Assembly: GCF_028554725.1 (NCBI RefSeq)
Contig: NC_071669.1
Coordinates: forward strand, 54,903,001 to 54,967,000
Length of the DNA: 64,000 nt
Direction: 5' to 3'
Origin: Zeugodacus cucurbitae
Lineage: Eukaryota; Arthropoda; Insecta; Diptera; Tephritidae
Program-made: the position numbers and the translations under genes
The notes under the pieces: model-generated
The model's input: the letters and a program-made list of their open reading frames with translations, nothing else
The model's database searches: none
What the model was told of the DNA's origin: nothing
Part shown: positions 50,016 to 59,345 of the stretch, in pieces
Layout: the number at the start of each line of letters is the position of its first letter
Numbering within the stretch: the first letter of the stretch is position 1

Positions 50016-50255
50016 ACAATTTGTAAAAGAATGTAATTGGAACACATATATACATGGGGTGCTTTTTGGTGTGAGTCCCCTTGCCTCTCACAAACAATAA
50101 TAATTTGTAAAATAATATAACTGAAACATTTATTTACATGGGGTGCTTTTTGGTGAGTCCCCTTGCCTCTCACAAAATAAATACGATTTTTTAAGAAACG
50201 TAATTTTAAAATTCGGGATGCTTTTTGGTTTGAGTCCCCTCGTCTCTCACTTTGA
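50010..50255 (-). repeat. Tandem repeat, 3 units of about 75-84 bp, just downstream of the cargo ORF
   Basis: GGGGTGCTTTTTGGT or GGGATGCTTTTTGGT occurs at 50056, 50140 and 50215, each followed by GAGTCCCCTTGCCTCTCAC or a close variant. On the cargo-gene strand the motif reads GTGAGAGGCAAGGGGACTC. It follows the ORF stop directly, in what would be the 3' untranslated region. Confidence 0.8.
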
Positions 50256-50274
50256 AAAAATGGAAGAAACACAT

Positions 50275-50699
50275 TTAGTCATATTCTTCATCCGTCAATT
50301 CAATTAACAATGCTAATGGATCATGCTTTTTAGCCCGATCAATAGTTGCAACTTCTCGACGTTTAGATCGTTCAGATTTATCTTTAAATTCAAGACTTGA
50401 TCGACCACCGACAACTGAATTTGTGATACTTTTATCGCCTTCATTAGTTGTAATCGAAGTTGTAGTAATTACTATAGGAATTCAAAATAAAGAGTTAAGC
50501 CAGTCTTTATTGTTTAATTCAAATCGGGTTTTCATTCTTTTAGCTGCCTGTAATTTCAAATTGCCCTTACATTTTAGAGTCGAAATAGCTCTTTTTAATT
50601 GCTCGATCCATTTTTTTTAACAACATACTCACCTACTAATTTTATATTGCCTAATTCATCAAGCTTTTGAAGAATCTCTTTCTTTGTAAACTCCGCCAT
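50275..50699 (-). pseudogene. Broken cargo gene: small basic protein of unknown function (about 142 aa)
   Basis: Minus strand; ATG at 50699-50697 in good context (AAAATGGCGGAG), stop TAA at 50277-50275. N-terminus MAEFTKKEILQKLDELGNIK looks helical and charged. Two lesions: a run of eight A (50611-50618 on the plus strand as T) is one base off frame, and a TGA follows NNKDWLNSLF where related proteins would have Trp. After it, frame continues with IPIVITTTSI, GGRSSLEFKDKSERSKRREV and KHDPLALLIELTDEEYD. The WLNSLF, GR.SL.F and S(E/D)RSKRR blocks resemble a family of uncharacterised, repeated proteins in arthropods and cnidarians (from memory, to be checked). Function unknown. Not a recognisable transposase. 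Confidence 0.7.
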
Positions 50700-51475
50700 T
50701 TTAAGTATAACAGTTTTATCTTTTTTTTAAATGATTAAATTTGAGTATAAGTATTTTAGAAAAGACATGTTTTTCAAGTAAATTCAACTGGAAACCGACG
50801 GTGGCGCCATCTATCTGTTCGTAGCATATAAATATTATGAACACAATGCATCGAAAGGCCAAATATTAATTTTGTCAGTCGAAAATTGACTATACGTAAA
50901 TATATGTTACCACAAGCCAGTATCGAGCCTATATATGAGTGTCGAAAAATGTTTAGTGCGCGCACGCGACTGTTTTGCAATATTTCTAATTGAAAAGTGA
51001 AAACGGGCAAAAGTGGGCAGGATAAACTTAAAGTATATGAACAAATGAATCGATGATCGGACTTTTTTATATACAGGGGAATCTCGGGGAATCTGCATTC
51101 GGCAGCGAGCATAGTCGAAAAATAATATGCACCGGTGAATAACAATCTTGTGTATTATGCTTTACATATACATTTTTTAAATATTTTTTTCTTGCAACTT
51201 ACTTCTTTTTCCATACAGACTAAGAAACGAATTCGAAATTTTATGAAATATTTATCAATTTTAAACTATATTCATTATTTTGCGCAAAAAACGTAATCAA
51301 ATTTTACTGTCGAATTGAAATTCAAAGTACTGCGGAGTTAAAAATATTTTATTTAATGTAACAGAAATTGGCTAAAGTCTACTTTGATATGTTTAGATTA
51401 CTATAAACAAAACAAAAATTAAAAAAAAATCGAGTTTTGGCCGCTTTTGCCTACCTTCTGGCCCACTGTGCAGTG

Positions 51476-52372
51476 TTGAGGAGAGCGGTTAGTTGAACGG
51501 AGAGTGATGCCACAAAATCAATTGTTGAAAATTATCATTTATTTTCAAGTGTATCACGTGTTCGAAACGGCCATTGTTATGTATACGAGTATTTGCTATG
51601 TCAATAAAAGTATATAACGGAAATAGTAGGATAGAATGACTAACTTGGTTATTGACCTCCAGGGCATACATAATTCATGAATTAAACCGTAGCCCAACCT
51701 ACTTAAGGGAAACGACAATGAAACGCCTGAGAATGATGACAAATTCGAAATGCGAAGTGATTTAGGATATCAGACTCGGATACCAAATAGACAGTACGGA
51801 AGTCATCATTTAAAATCCAACATTCAGAGTATCTTGAAATTATTATTTATAGCTTTATTGCTCAACCCAAACCGGATTAGTCAAAAACGTCTTTGACTAA
51901 TAAGACACAAAAACGTATTTCGCTCTAACCCACACCAAGCGAGCTTGCGTTTTTGTCTCGTCTTGTACGGTGAGAGTTGTCGCACATGAAGCTATGGGAT
52001 ATTGTTCTATCAGACAAGAAAATATGTCTGGAGTAATCCAGTGTGTGTTGACCCTAACAGCACTGAATTGTATCTTAATTGTAGGTCTTTTATTCGACCA
52101 TACTTCAACGCTTAGATATTCAGCAGTCGTTAGTATCTGGAGCTCCTCATTTGCGTATAGGATGTTAACTGTCTCTCATTGGAAAATATAAATAAACCGA
52201 TTAACTCTTTTTATATACTGTATAAGATAATTTCTGGAGTGAGGTAATACCGACTTTTTGGTTTGGAAAAAAAAAAAGAAAATTTCCGTCTCCAGTCTCG
52301 AATATTTTGAGTTTATAAATATAAATATAGTTTTTTAATAACATAATTTCTATAAAATTTAAATTAACTCAC
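51476..52372. other. Intronic DNA
   Basis: No gene recognised. Confidence 0.5.
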
Positions 52373-52485
52373 CCGATCTCCGTCTTGCCACTGCGAGCTG
52401 CACATCGGTAACAATGTTTTGCGAACTGGTCTGCTTCGGGTTCTTCAACGAAGTTGAAGACGTCAACGATTCTCTAGACAATTTT
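52373..52485 (-). CDS. Nested neuropeptide-type GPCR, third intracellular loop exon
   Basis: Minus strand, 113 nt; acceptor GTAATTCATAG above 52485, donor TCGG|GTGAGT below 52373. Completes the Arg split by the TM5 exon (AG|A), then KLSRESLTSSTSLKNPKQTS and SQNIVTDVQLAVARRRS, ending in phase 1. A polar, Ser/Thr-rich and basic loop with no hydrophobic helix is what lies between TM5 and TM6 in peptide receptors. Identity rests on phase agreement and position between the TM5 and TM6 exons. Confidence 0.85.
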
Positions 52486-53183
52486 CTATGAATTACATAA
52501 TTTAGTAATGAAATAATCTTTACTAAAGAAATTCAATACAGCATTATTTAATTAGTTCTTCAACTTTCTGCTTTTTCATTAAAAAAGGTTCTAAATATAT
52601 AGTATATCTCCGTCCTTTGAATAAAAAACGTTCAGTTCTCCGAGTTTAATGAAAAATTACTTCAAAGAGCAAATCAAAACAAGTTGGATAGAACCCTGAA
52701 AGTATGAGCTAAAAAATTAGTTTAGAAGATCTTCATAAATCAGATCTATTTCATCTAAGAAGGATAGCATTTAGAGTTTGGCGACTAAAAAAATCTGTTT
52801 TCGGACTTTAATTTTGAGATCACTGACAAAAAGCTTAGAATTATACAAATATCGAGAACTCTTGACTATTGATCTAATTACTCTAGATATTTTCCTTAAA
52901 CTCTAGAACTTTAGACAATTATTTAAGAATAAAACCTTCCAGGGTTGCCAATTTTAAATATTTTCTATCGTAAATTCATGGATTTCAATCTGAAACCGAA
53001 ATCCGATAGCATTGTTCAATCACCATAATTTCTTTCCTTCTAATCTACATATACACCCTTTGAAACTATTATATACTATTTATACCTCACCACCTTACTA
53101 ACTGTCGAATAAATGTTCATATTTTTGGTAAATTAAAAATTCTTAAATTCCACTTTGTTCGTGTGAAAGTGATTTTTAATTAC

Positions 53184-53326
53184 CTCTTTTGCATTGTCAA
53201 TGTGCGTCGCACTCTTGCAAACTTCCAAACGAGATAGCTGGTTACGGAGTTCAATACTAATATCGAAATGAACGGCATCGCGAAAACCACCAATGTATCT
53301 AAGTAGTTCATGAAAGTCATAAAGTT
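53184..53326 (-). CDS. Nested neuropeptide-type GPCR, TM5 exon
   Basis: Minus strand, 143 nt; acceptor TCCACTTATTGCAG above 53326, donor AAGAG|GTAATT below 53184. Peptide NFMTFMNYLDTLVVFAMPFI, SILVLNSVTSYLVWKFARVR and RTLTMQK. A hydrophobic helix with the conserved TM5 Pro (FAMPF) followed by a basic cytoplasmic end is typical of TM5. Phase 0 at the start (assuming this frame), phase 2 at the end. Exons for the N-terminus and TM1-4 should lie at higher coordinates; I did not find them up to 64000. Confidence 0.9.
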
Positions 53327-54879
53327 CTGCAATAAGTGGAAATAAACGGAAATTGCAATTAGGTTTCATGTGAATAAATCGTCGATTTCAAATAGTTCAA
53401 AGGCTGCAATAAAGAGATGTTTTAAATAGACGTATATGAGTACTGATTGTATGTGAAAAATGGTGAACTCATTGAGGACAAAATTAGAACGGCAATTGTG
53501 CTGCTCTACATTTGTAATATTAACCAAAGAGATTTTCAATTTCAATTCGCTGAATTTTCCACGGAACACAGTGCTCTGTTTTGAGAGTAGAATGTTGGGA
53601 AGTTTGTATCAAGACAACTATACCTTTTATGAAAAATATGAAAATTAAAATTCTACAGTTTCCTTTTTAACTAATTGTGTCTTTTAAGCGCTCATTAAAA
53701 GCGTGCTCTTGACATTTTTTTCCACTTAGAAAATGTAATTAAAAATTTCACTATTTTTTCCACTTTTCCAATAAAACAAATCTCACCACTGCTTAAGTGC
53801 TCACAGCCTTAAAATTATTATGGTTTGACGCTTTATATTGCTATCAAAGGCTTGAAGTGACATCACTTTGAAATTTTTACTTTGTCAAAGGAGGATAAGA
53901 GGCTTGTAGGAAATTGTTTTCGATTGGCTAGAAAAATTTGTATTTCACGGTTTAATAAATCTCATTCTCAAATCTCAAATTCTCAAACGGTTAATAACGT
54001 TAAGAATTTATTTTTGTACATAATATATTAAATTAGTTTTTGAATTTTCCGAGACAAGAATCGATATTTTCGTTCAATAATATATATTTTTGTAATATCG
54101 ACGTAAGTCACTGGCGAAGTGAATGTTTTTGGCGAATCGTACGATTTGGTGAAAATTACACTTGTTCATATTGTGTACTGGCGAGTGAACGCATTCTCTT
54201 AACTTTTTTATGATATCATACCAAAATAATTGAAAAATGTCAAACGAATTCATCTAAAATTTACATTTGTAGTGAATATTGTTATTGGCTCTTTCGCCTC
54301 TTTACAGCGAATTTGCTATGTGCGCGCTTCTCGCAATTCGAAAAAGCGAAATTCACCTGAAATCGAATTGAATTCGCTAGTGACTATACTAGCCTTCGTT
54401 TGTTCGCATGTTTTCTTTACTTTCGAAGCTACAGTCAAAGACTCAGTAAAAAATAGTATCGATAACAATGAATGTACAACACTCAGCAGACACTCAAACT
54501 TATTTTTGTCCGGGAGTCATAAGTAAAAAAAAACGTGTATATTAGCCTTCGAAGTTCTAAAGAATGCTTATTGTAAAGTATTATTACTAATTATATTTCA
54601 ATGGTGTATAATATTTTTCTATTAAGCTCATATGACAGATGCTATAACGGGTCAAAGTTGGATGTTCGAAAAAATAGATACTTTAAACATATTTCGTAAA
54701 AAAACTGGACCAAATTTTGAAAATCTCCTGGAAAAAATAAGTTTGCTCCAATATCCAGAAAATAGTCGATTTTGTCGTATAGTGTAATAATCCAATATTC
54801 GAATCGTTTTTTCAAAATGGTAATCAAGTTAAACTACTTTTGCATTTTTCAATATATTTGTAAGTAGTCCTACATATTT
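53327..54879. other. Intronic DNA
   Basis: A plus-strand frame of 98 codons (54230-54526) is not recognised. No further GPCR exon found. Confidence 0.45.
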
Positions 54880-55772
54880 TTATACTCTCGCAACAAAGGG
54901 GTAAAAATGGAGATATCTTAATGAAACTTGGTACACATGTTCATTGCGACCGTGCCCACAAAAAGTGTCATAACCAAGCCATAGATAAAGAGTGTGGCGT
55001 CGCCGACTTATGGGTCAAAAACCATATCTCAGGAACTACTCGACAGATTTCAATGATATTCGGTGTATAGTATTTTCTTGACACCTTGATAAAACGGCTG
55101 AAGAATGGGAGAAATCGGTTTACGACAACGCCTACTTCCCATATAACTCAAATTTGAATTCCATTTGATTCACCCCTTTTATAATATATATATTAGGAAC
55201 TAATGAAGATGGCGGATTAAAACTTTACACAAGTCAGTATTTGAGCTGTGGAAGCACTTGTGGAGAAATTGTCGTTATCGGACTATAACTTTTCAAGGCC
55301 ACGCATATCGAACTCAGTGCCTATGGGTAATTTTTCACCGAAAATATCGGTAAATCTCTCAGAAATTTTAATCTAATTCAGAGGGAATCTTTTTCTTCTA
55401 ATAATGTGTCTCTGTACTAAAAATGGTTAAAATCGGGTCATAACTTCCCCTAGCTCCCATATACCTTATATACGGATTATCAAACTTCTGGCGAGCTTTA
55501 TATCGCATATATCGATTGATATGTGAGATATATTAGCAAAATTAAGTAAACATATGGTCTTGGATATAGTGAACCTTGATGGTGAATGTGAGTGAAATCG
55601 GTTCAGGAATTATCTCAGCCTATATACTATATATGACGATTATCGTTATTCTATTGTATTTCATACCGTATATATGGGTCAAATTGTGTGTTGTCTTAAT
55701 AAAATTAAAAAAATAAATTGCGAGAGTATAAAATGTTTGGTTGCACCCGAACTTAGCCTTTCCTTACTTGTT
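54880..55772 (+). mobile_element. DINE-1-like element, copy F (internally deleted)
   Basis: The 5' TATACTCTCGCAAC and 3' GCGAGAGTATAAA, hairpin (TTGGTTGCACCCGAA) and TTCCTTACTTGTT ends are kept, but the GTCY tract and the first third are lost. The 3' half follows copy B (TCAAGGCC, AAAATGGTTAAAATCGG, CTTATATACGGATTATC), so B and F form a subfamily. Confidence 0.7.
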
Positions 55773-55993
55773 GAAAATATAATGAAGGCAATATTCCTTA
55801 TGTGTACGTATTAAAATTTGAATTGTACTAAGCGTGACTAACCTCAAATTATAGAAGGATCTATGTTATCAGTCGGCCGACATAAAAAGTTGAAAAAAAT
55901 TATGCACAGAATATAGAAAATACTTAAAATAAAATACTATAATTTCTCGCGAAATATTAAAGTATTTAATTTTCTTTAAATACCACCCTTAGA
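55773..55993. other. Intronic AT-rich spacer
   Basis: Nothing recognised. Confidence 0.5.
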
Positions 55994-56005
55994 ACCTTTG
56001 CTATT

Positions 56006-56676
56006 GTGTGTGTGTGTGATTGGCGTTCAACCGTTTAGCCGGTTATAGCCGAATCGATGAGAGCGCGCCACTCCTCTCTTTCCTTCGCTGTTTGGCGCCA
56101 GTTGGAGATCCCAAGTGTAACCAGGTCGCTCTCCACCTGGTCCCTCTAACGGAGTGGAGGCCTTCCCCTTCCTCGGCTTCCTCCGGCGGGTACTGCATCG
56201 AACACTTTCAGGGCTGGAGTGTTTTCGTCCATTCGGACAACATGACCTAGCCAGCGTAGCCGCTGTCTTTTTATTTGCTGAACTATGTCAATGTCGTCGT
56301 ATAACTCGTACAGCTCGTCGTTCCATCGTCTGCGGTATTCGCCGTTGCCAATGTTCTGAGGTCCGTAAATATTGCGCAAAATTTTCCTCTCGAAAACTCC
56401 TAGTGTCGTCTCATCTGATGTTGACATCGTCCAAGCTTCTGCACCATAAAGTAGGACGGAAATGATGAGAGACTTGTAGAGTTTGGTTTTTGTTCGTCGA
56501 GAGAGGACTTTACTTATCAATTGCCTACTTACTCCATAGTAGCACCTGTTGGCAAGAGTGATTCTGCGCTGGATTTCGAGGCTGACATTGTTGGAGTTGT
56601 TGATACTGGTTCCCAAGTAGACGAAATTATCTACAACTTCGAAGTTATGACTGTCAACAGTGACGCTGGAGCCAAG
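56006..56676 (-). pseudogene. 5'-truncated RTE-like LINE (copy 5) with 12-bp target duplication
   Basis: Minus-strand frame open for 187 codons (56709-56146, with the first residues outside the element): GSSVTVDSHNFEVVDNFVYL, GTSINNSNNVSLEIQRRITL, ANRCYYGVSRQLISKVLSRR, GAEAWTMSTSDETTLGVFER, RLRWLGHVVRMDENTPALKV and GSRGRGRPPLR, then a stop. The direct repeat ACCTTTGCTATT occurs at 55994-56005 and 56677-56688. Its tail is (CA)n, seen as GTGTGTGTGTGTG on the plus strand, rather than (GAA)n as in the other copies, and it differs more from them, so it is another subfamily. Confidence 0.87.
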
Positions 56677-56712
56677 ACCTTTGCTATTACTCCCTTTAAA
56701 AAGGCACATTGA

Positions 56713-58260
56713 AATTTATTTTTTATGCAAATAAATTTGACTGAAAAGTGAAAATAAATTGCTCTGCGCGCTGGTGTTTGTTAAACACTTAATTTAATAG
56801 GTTATCTCATTCAATGCCATAGCGTAAGTGAGTTGTATGTGAAAATATTTGCATTCTCTGCTTTACGCAAGTTCTGCATTACACTTTTCATACGCTGAGC
56901 GCGCGTGGCAAGTGGAAAGCGTTGCATGGCGGAGAGTCGGAATATTTATCAAATGTAAATACAATATTTACATAACCATCGAAAAGCCGTTGCGATTACA
57001 TGAAATATATAAGAGATAGGCACATACAGACATATATATCTTGGAATTTGCTTAAATTTCTCAGAATTTATTTTTTTAAGTTAGTTACAAGAAGTATTGA
57101 TTGGCAGCATTTAAGCGTAGGCGGAAGTTGTCAAAATTTTGATTTTTAATTCAAAAGAGAACAATCGGAAATCTCTATATATAAATATATATTTTGAGTC
57201 GATACAATAAAAATATGTTGTAATGCAAATAAAATTTACAATCACACTGCTTGAGAAGTAGTCTCCATTTTGATGAACATTTGTTGTTGCAAATCGCAAA
57301 ATTGCTTATATTATCGGCGCACATGGCATACCAACGCCTAATACTTATCTAATAATTGTCATTTCGCCTCAAACCAAATTGAAACTTTTTAAATTAGAAT
57401 TTCTAGAATATTTTCGCTCTTCTCTCTCTTTATAAATAAAAAAAAAAACTATAAAAATATGGAAACAAAATTTTTCAAATTTTTTCTGTGTCTTACACTA
57501 ATCTGACAAGAAGCCATGCCCTTTTTCCATTCAATTAACTTCCTAATAAAGATGCCGCGCATATATATTTCCCAACTACATATATATATTTGCCGGCTAC
57601 ATACATTTCCAAAATAAATTGGCAAAAATTGCGCGGTTTGTCCTTGTGTCGTTTATCACATTCTCTCTCTGCTTTGCATGGAACTGGGGTGAATTCTGTA
57701 ATTACTTAGACGGTTAGCGCGTTGTATTTGAGTTGCATGAAAATGGTATAGAGCGTTATTGAAATAATGCAAATAAGAGCGAGAGCAAATAAGAGAGAAT
57801 ATTAAACAGTTGGAGCTGGTCAGTGGACCACCTTAAAGACTTTGAAATAATTTTGCTTGAAATTTACAAAATGGCATGCCAATTTTACTACCTTTCAATG
57901 TGGAATCTGACTGTCATTTAGCATTTGTTGCTGCTTCGCATAAGCAGCCGTAGAAAGCTCTCACCAAAAACTCTTTCCAGACCTTCCGAGAAGACATATT
58001 TGTATCGCAATATTAGTATACATTTGGGCGCCCATGTCAAATGTCGTCTGGGAAAGATGAAGGTAACATTCCAATTGCTTACTTATTGCTTACTATTTGT
58101 TAGATTCTTAAATTGACTTTGTTGTAAAATTTAATACAGTTCTTCGTGTGGATCCCTTATCAGTCACATTAAAGCAAAATTTTTATTTTGTTGAGCAATA
58201 CGTGGTATTTCGTCCATATTCTTTTGTAGAGATCTATCTATTTTATGTTTTGCGCGTAAT
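56713..58260. other. Intronic DNA
   Basis: No gene or bounded repeat recognised. Confidence 0.5.
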
Positions 58261-59345
58261 TAAGCTTTTGAGCTTTAAGCTCTTTAGATCCAATATTTTT
58301 AAAAATCAATTTTTATTATAAAGTTGGCACCGAAAATAGCACCGATTGATTCTAACGTTGCTCGAAGTTTTAAGCCTTTTAATTTCCAAAGAAAGCTTCT
58401 CGACCTTTAAGCTCTTTAGATCCAAATTTGTTTTAAATAAATATCTAGCGTTTTTTTTATTAAAAAGATGACTCCGATTGATTCTAACGTTACTCGAAGT
58501 TATAAGCCCTTTAATTTCCAAAGAAAGTTTTTCGAGTTTTATGCTCTTTAGATCCCAATTTGTTTTAAATAAATATCTAGCGATGTTTTTTTATTAAAAA
58601 GATGACTCCGATTGATTCTAACGTTACTCGAAGTTATAAGCCCTTTAATTTCCAAAGAAAGCTTTTTGAGCTTTAAGCTCTTTAGATCCAAATTTGTTTT
58701 AAATAAATATCTAGCGATGTTTTTTATTAAAAAGTTGGCTCCGATTGATTCTAAATTTGCTCGAAGTTTTAAGCCTTTTAATTTCCAAAGAAAGCTTTTC
58801 GAGCTTTAAGCTCTTTAGATCCCAATTTGTTTTAAATAAATATCTAGCGATGTTTTTTTATTAAAAAGATGACTCCGATTGATTCTAACGTTACTCGAAG
58901 TTATAAGCCTTTTAATTTCCAAAGAAAGATTTGAGATTATCGAGCTTTAAGCTCTTTAGATCCAAATTTGTTTTAAATAAATATCTAGCGATGTTTTTTA
59001 TTAAAAAGATGACTCCGATTGATTCTAACGTTATTTGAAGTTATAAGCCCTTTAATTTCCAAAGAAAGCTTTTCGAGCTTTAAGCTCTTTAGATCCAAAT
59101 TTGTTTTAAATAAATATCTAGCGATGTTTTTTATTAAAAAGATGACTCCTATTGATTCTAAAGTTGCTCGAAGTTTTAAGCCTTTTAATTTCCAAAGAAA
59201 GCTTTTCGAGCTTTAAGCTCTTTAGATCCAAATTTGTTTTAAATAAATATCTAGCGATGTTTTTTATTAAAAAGTTGGCTCCGAAAATAGCACCGATTGA
59301 TTCTAACGTTACTCAAAGCTTTAAGCGCTTTAAATATATACGTTT
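58261..59345. repeat. 133-bp satellite-like tandem array, 8 units
   Basis: The word CTCTTTAGATCC recurs at about 58279, 58412, 58544, 58678, 58811, 58952, 59085 and 59218, a spacing of 132-134 bp except one of 141. Each unit has GAGCTTTAAGCTCTTTAGAT, TTGTTTTAAATAAATATCTA, GATGACTCCGATTGATTCTA and TTTAATTTCCAAAGAAAG. Similar open frames repeating MFFIKK-type peptides are by-products of the array. Confidence 0.9.

Larger units (their letters stand above)
49504..51470 (-). mobile_element. Transib/RAG-like transposon carrying a cargo gene (no transposase seen)
   Basis: Inverted ends of 38 bp with 2 mismatches: both begin CACAGTGGGC and end GCGGCCAAAACT (left 49504-49541; right 51433-51470 reversed). 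A 5-bp direct repeat CAGTG flanks it at 49499-49503 and 51471-51475. CACAGTG is the consensus RSS heptamer, and a CACWRTG start with 5-bp duplications characterises Transib and RAG-type transposons (known). Contents: a ~108-122-bp tandem repeat (49560-50015), a ~75-84-bp tandem repeat (50010-50255), a broken ORF (50275-50699, minus) and about 770 bp of unassigned DNA. hAT (8-bp) and P (8-bp) duplications do not fit. Strand is given as that of the cargo gene. Confidence 0.75.
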
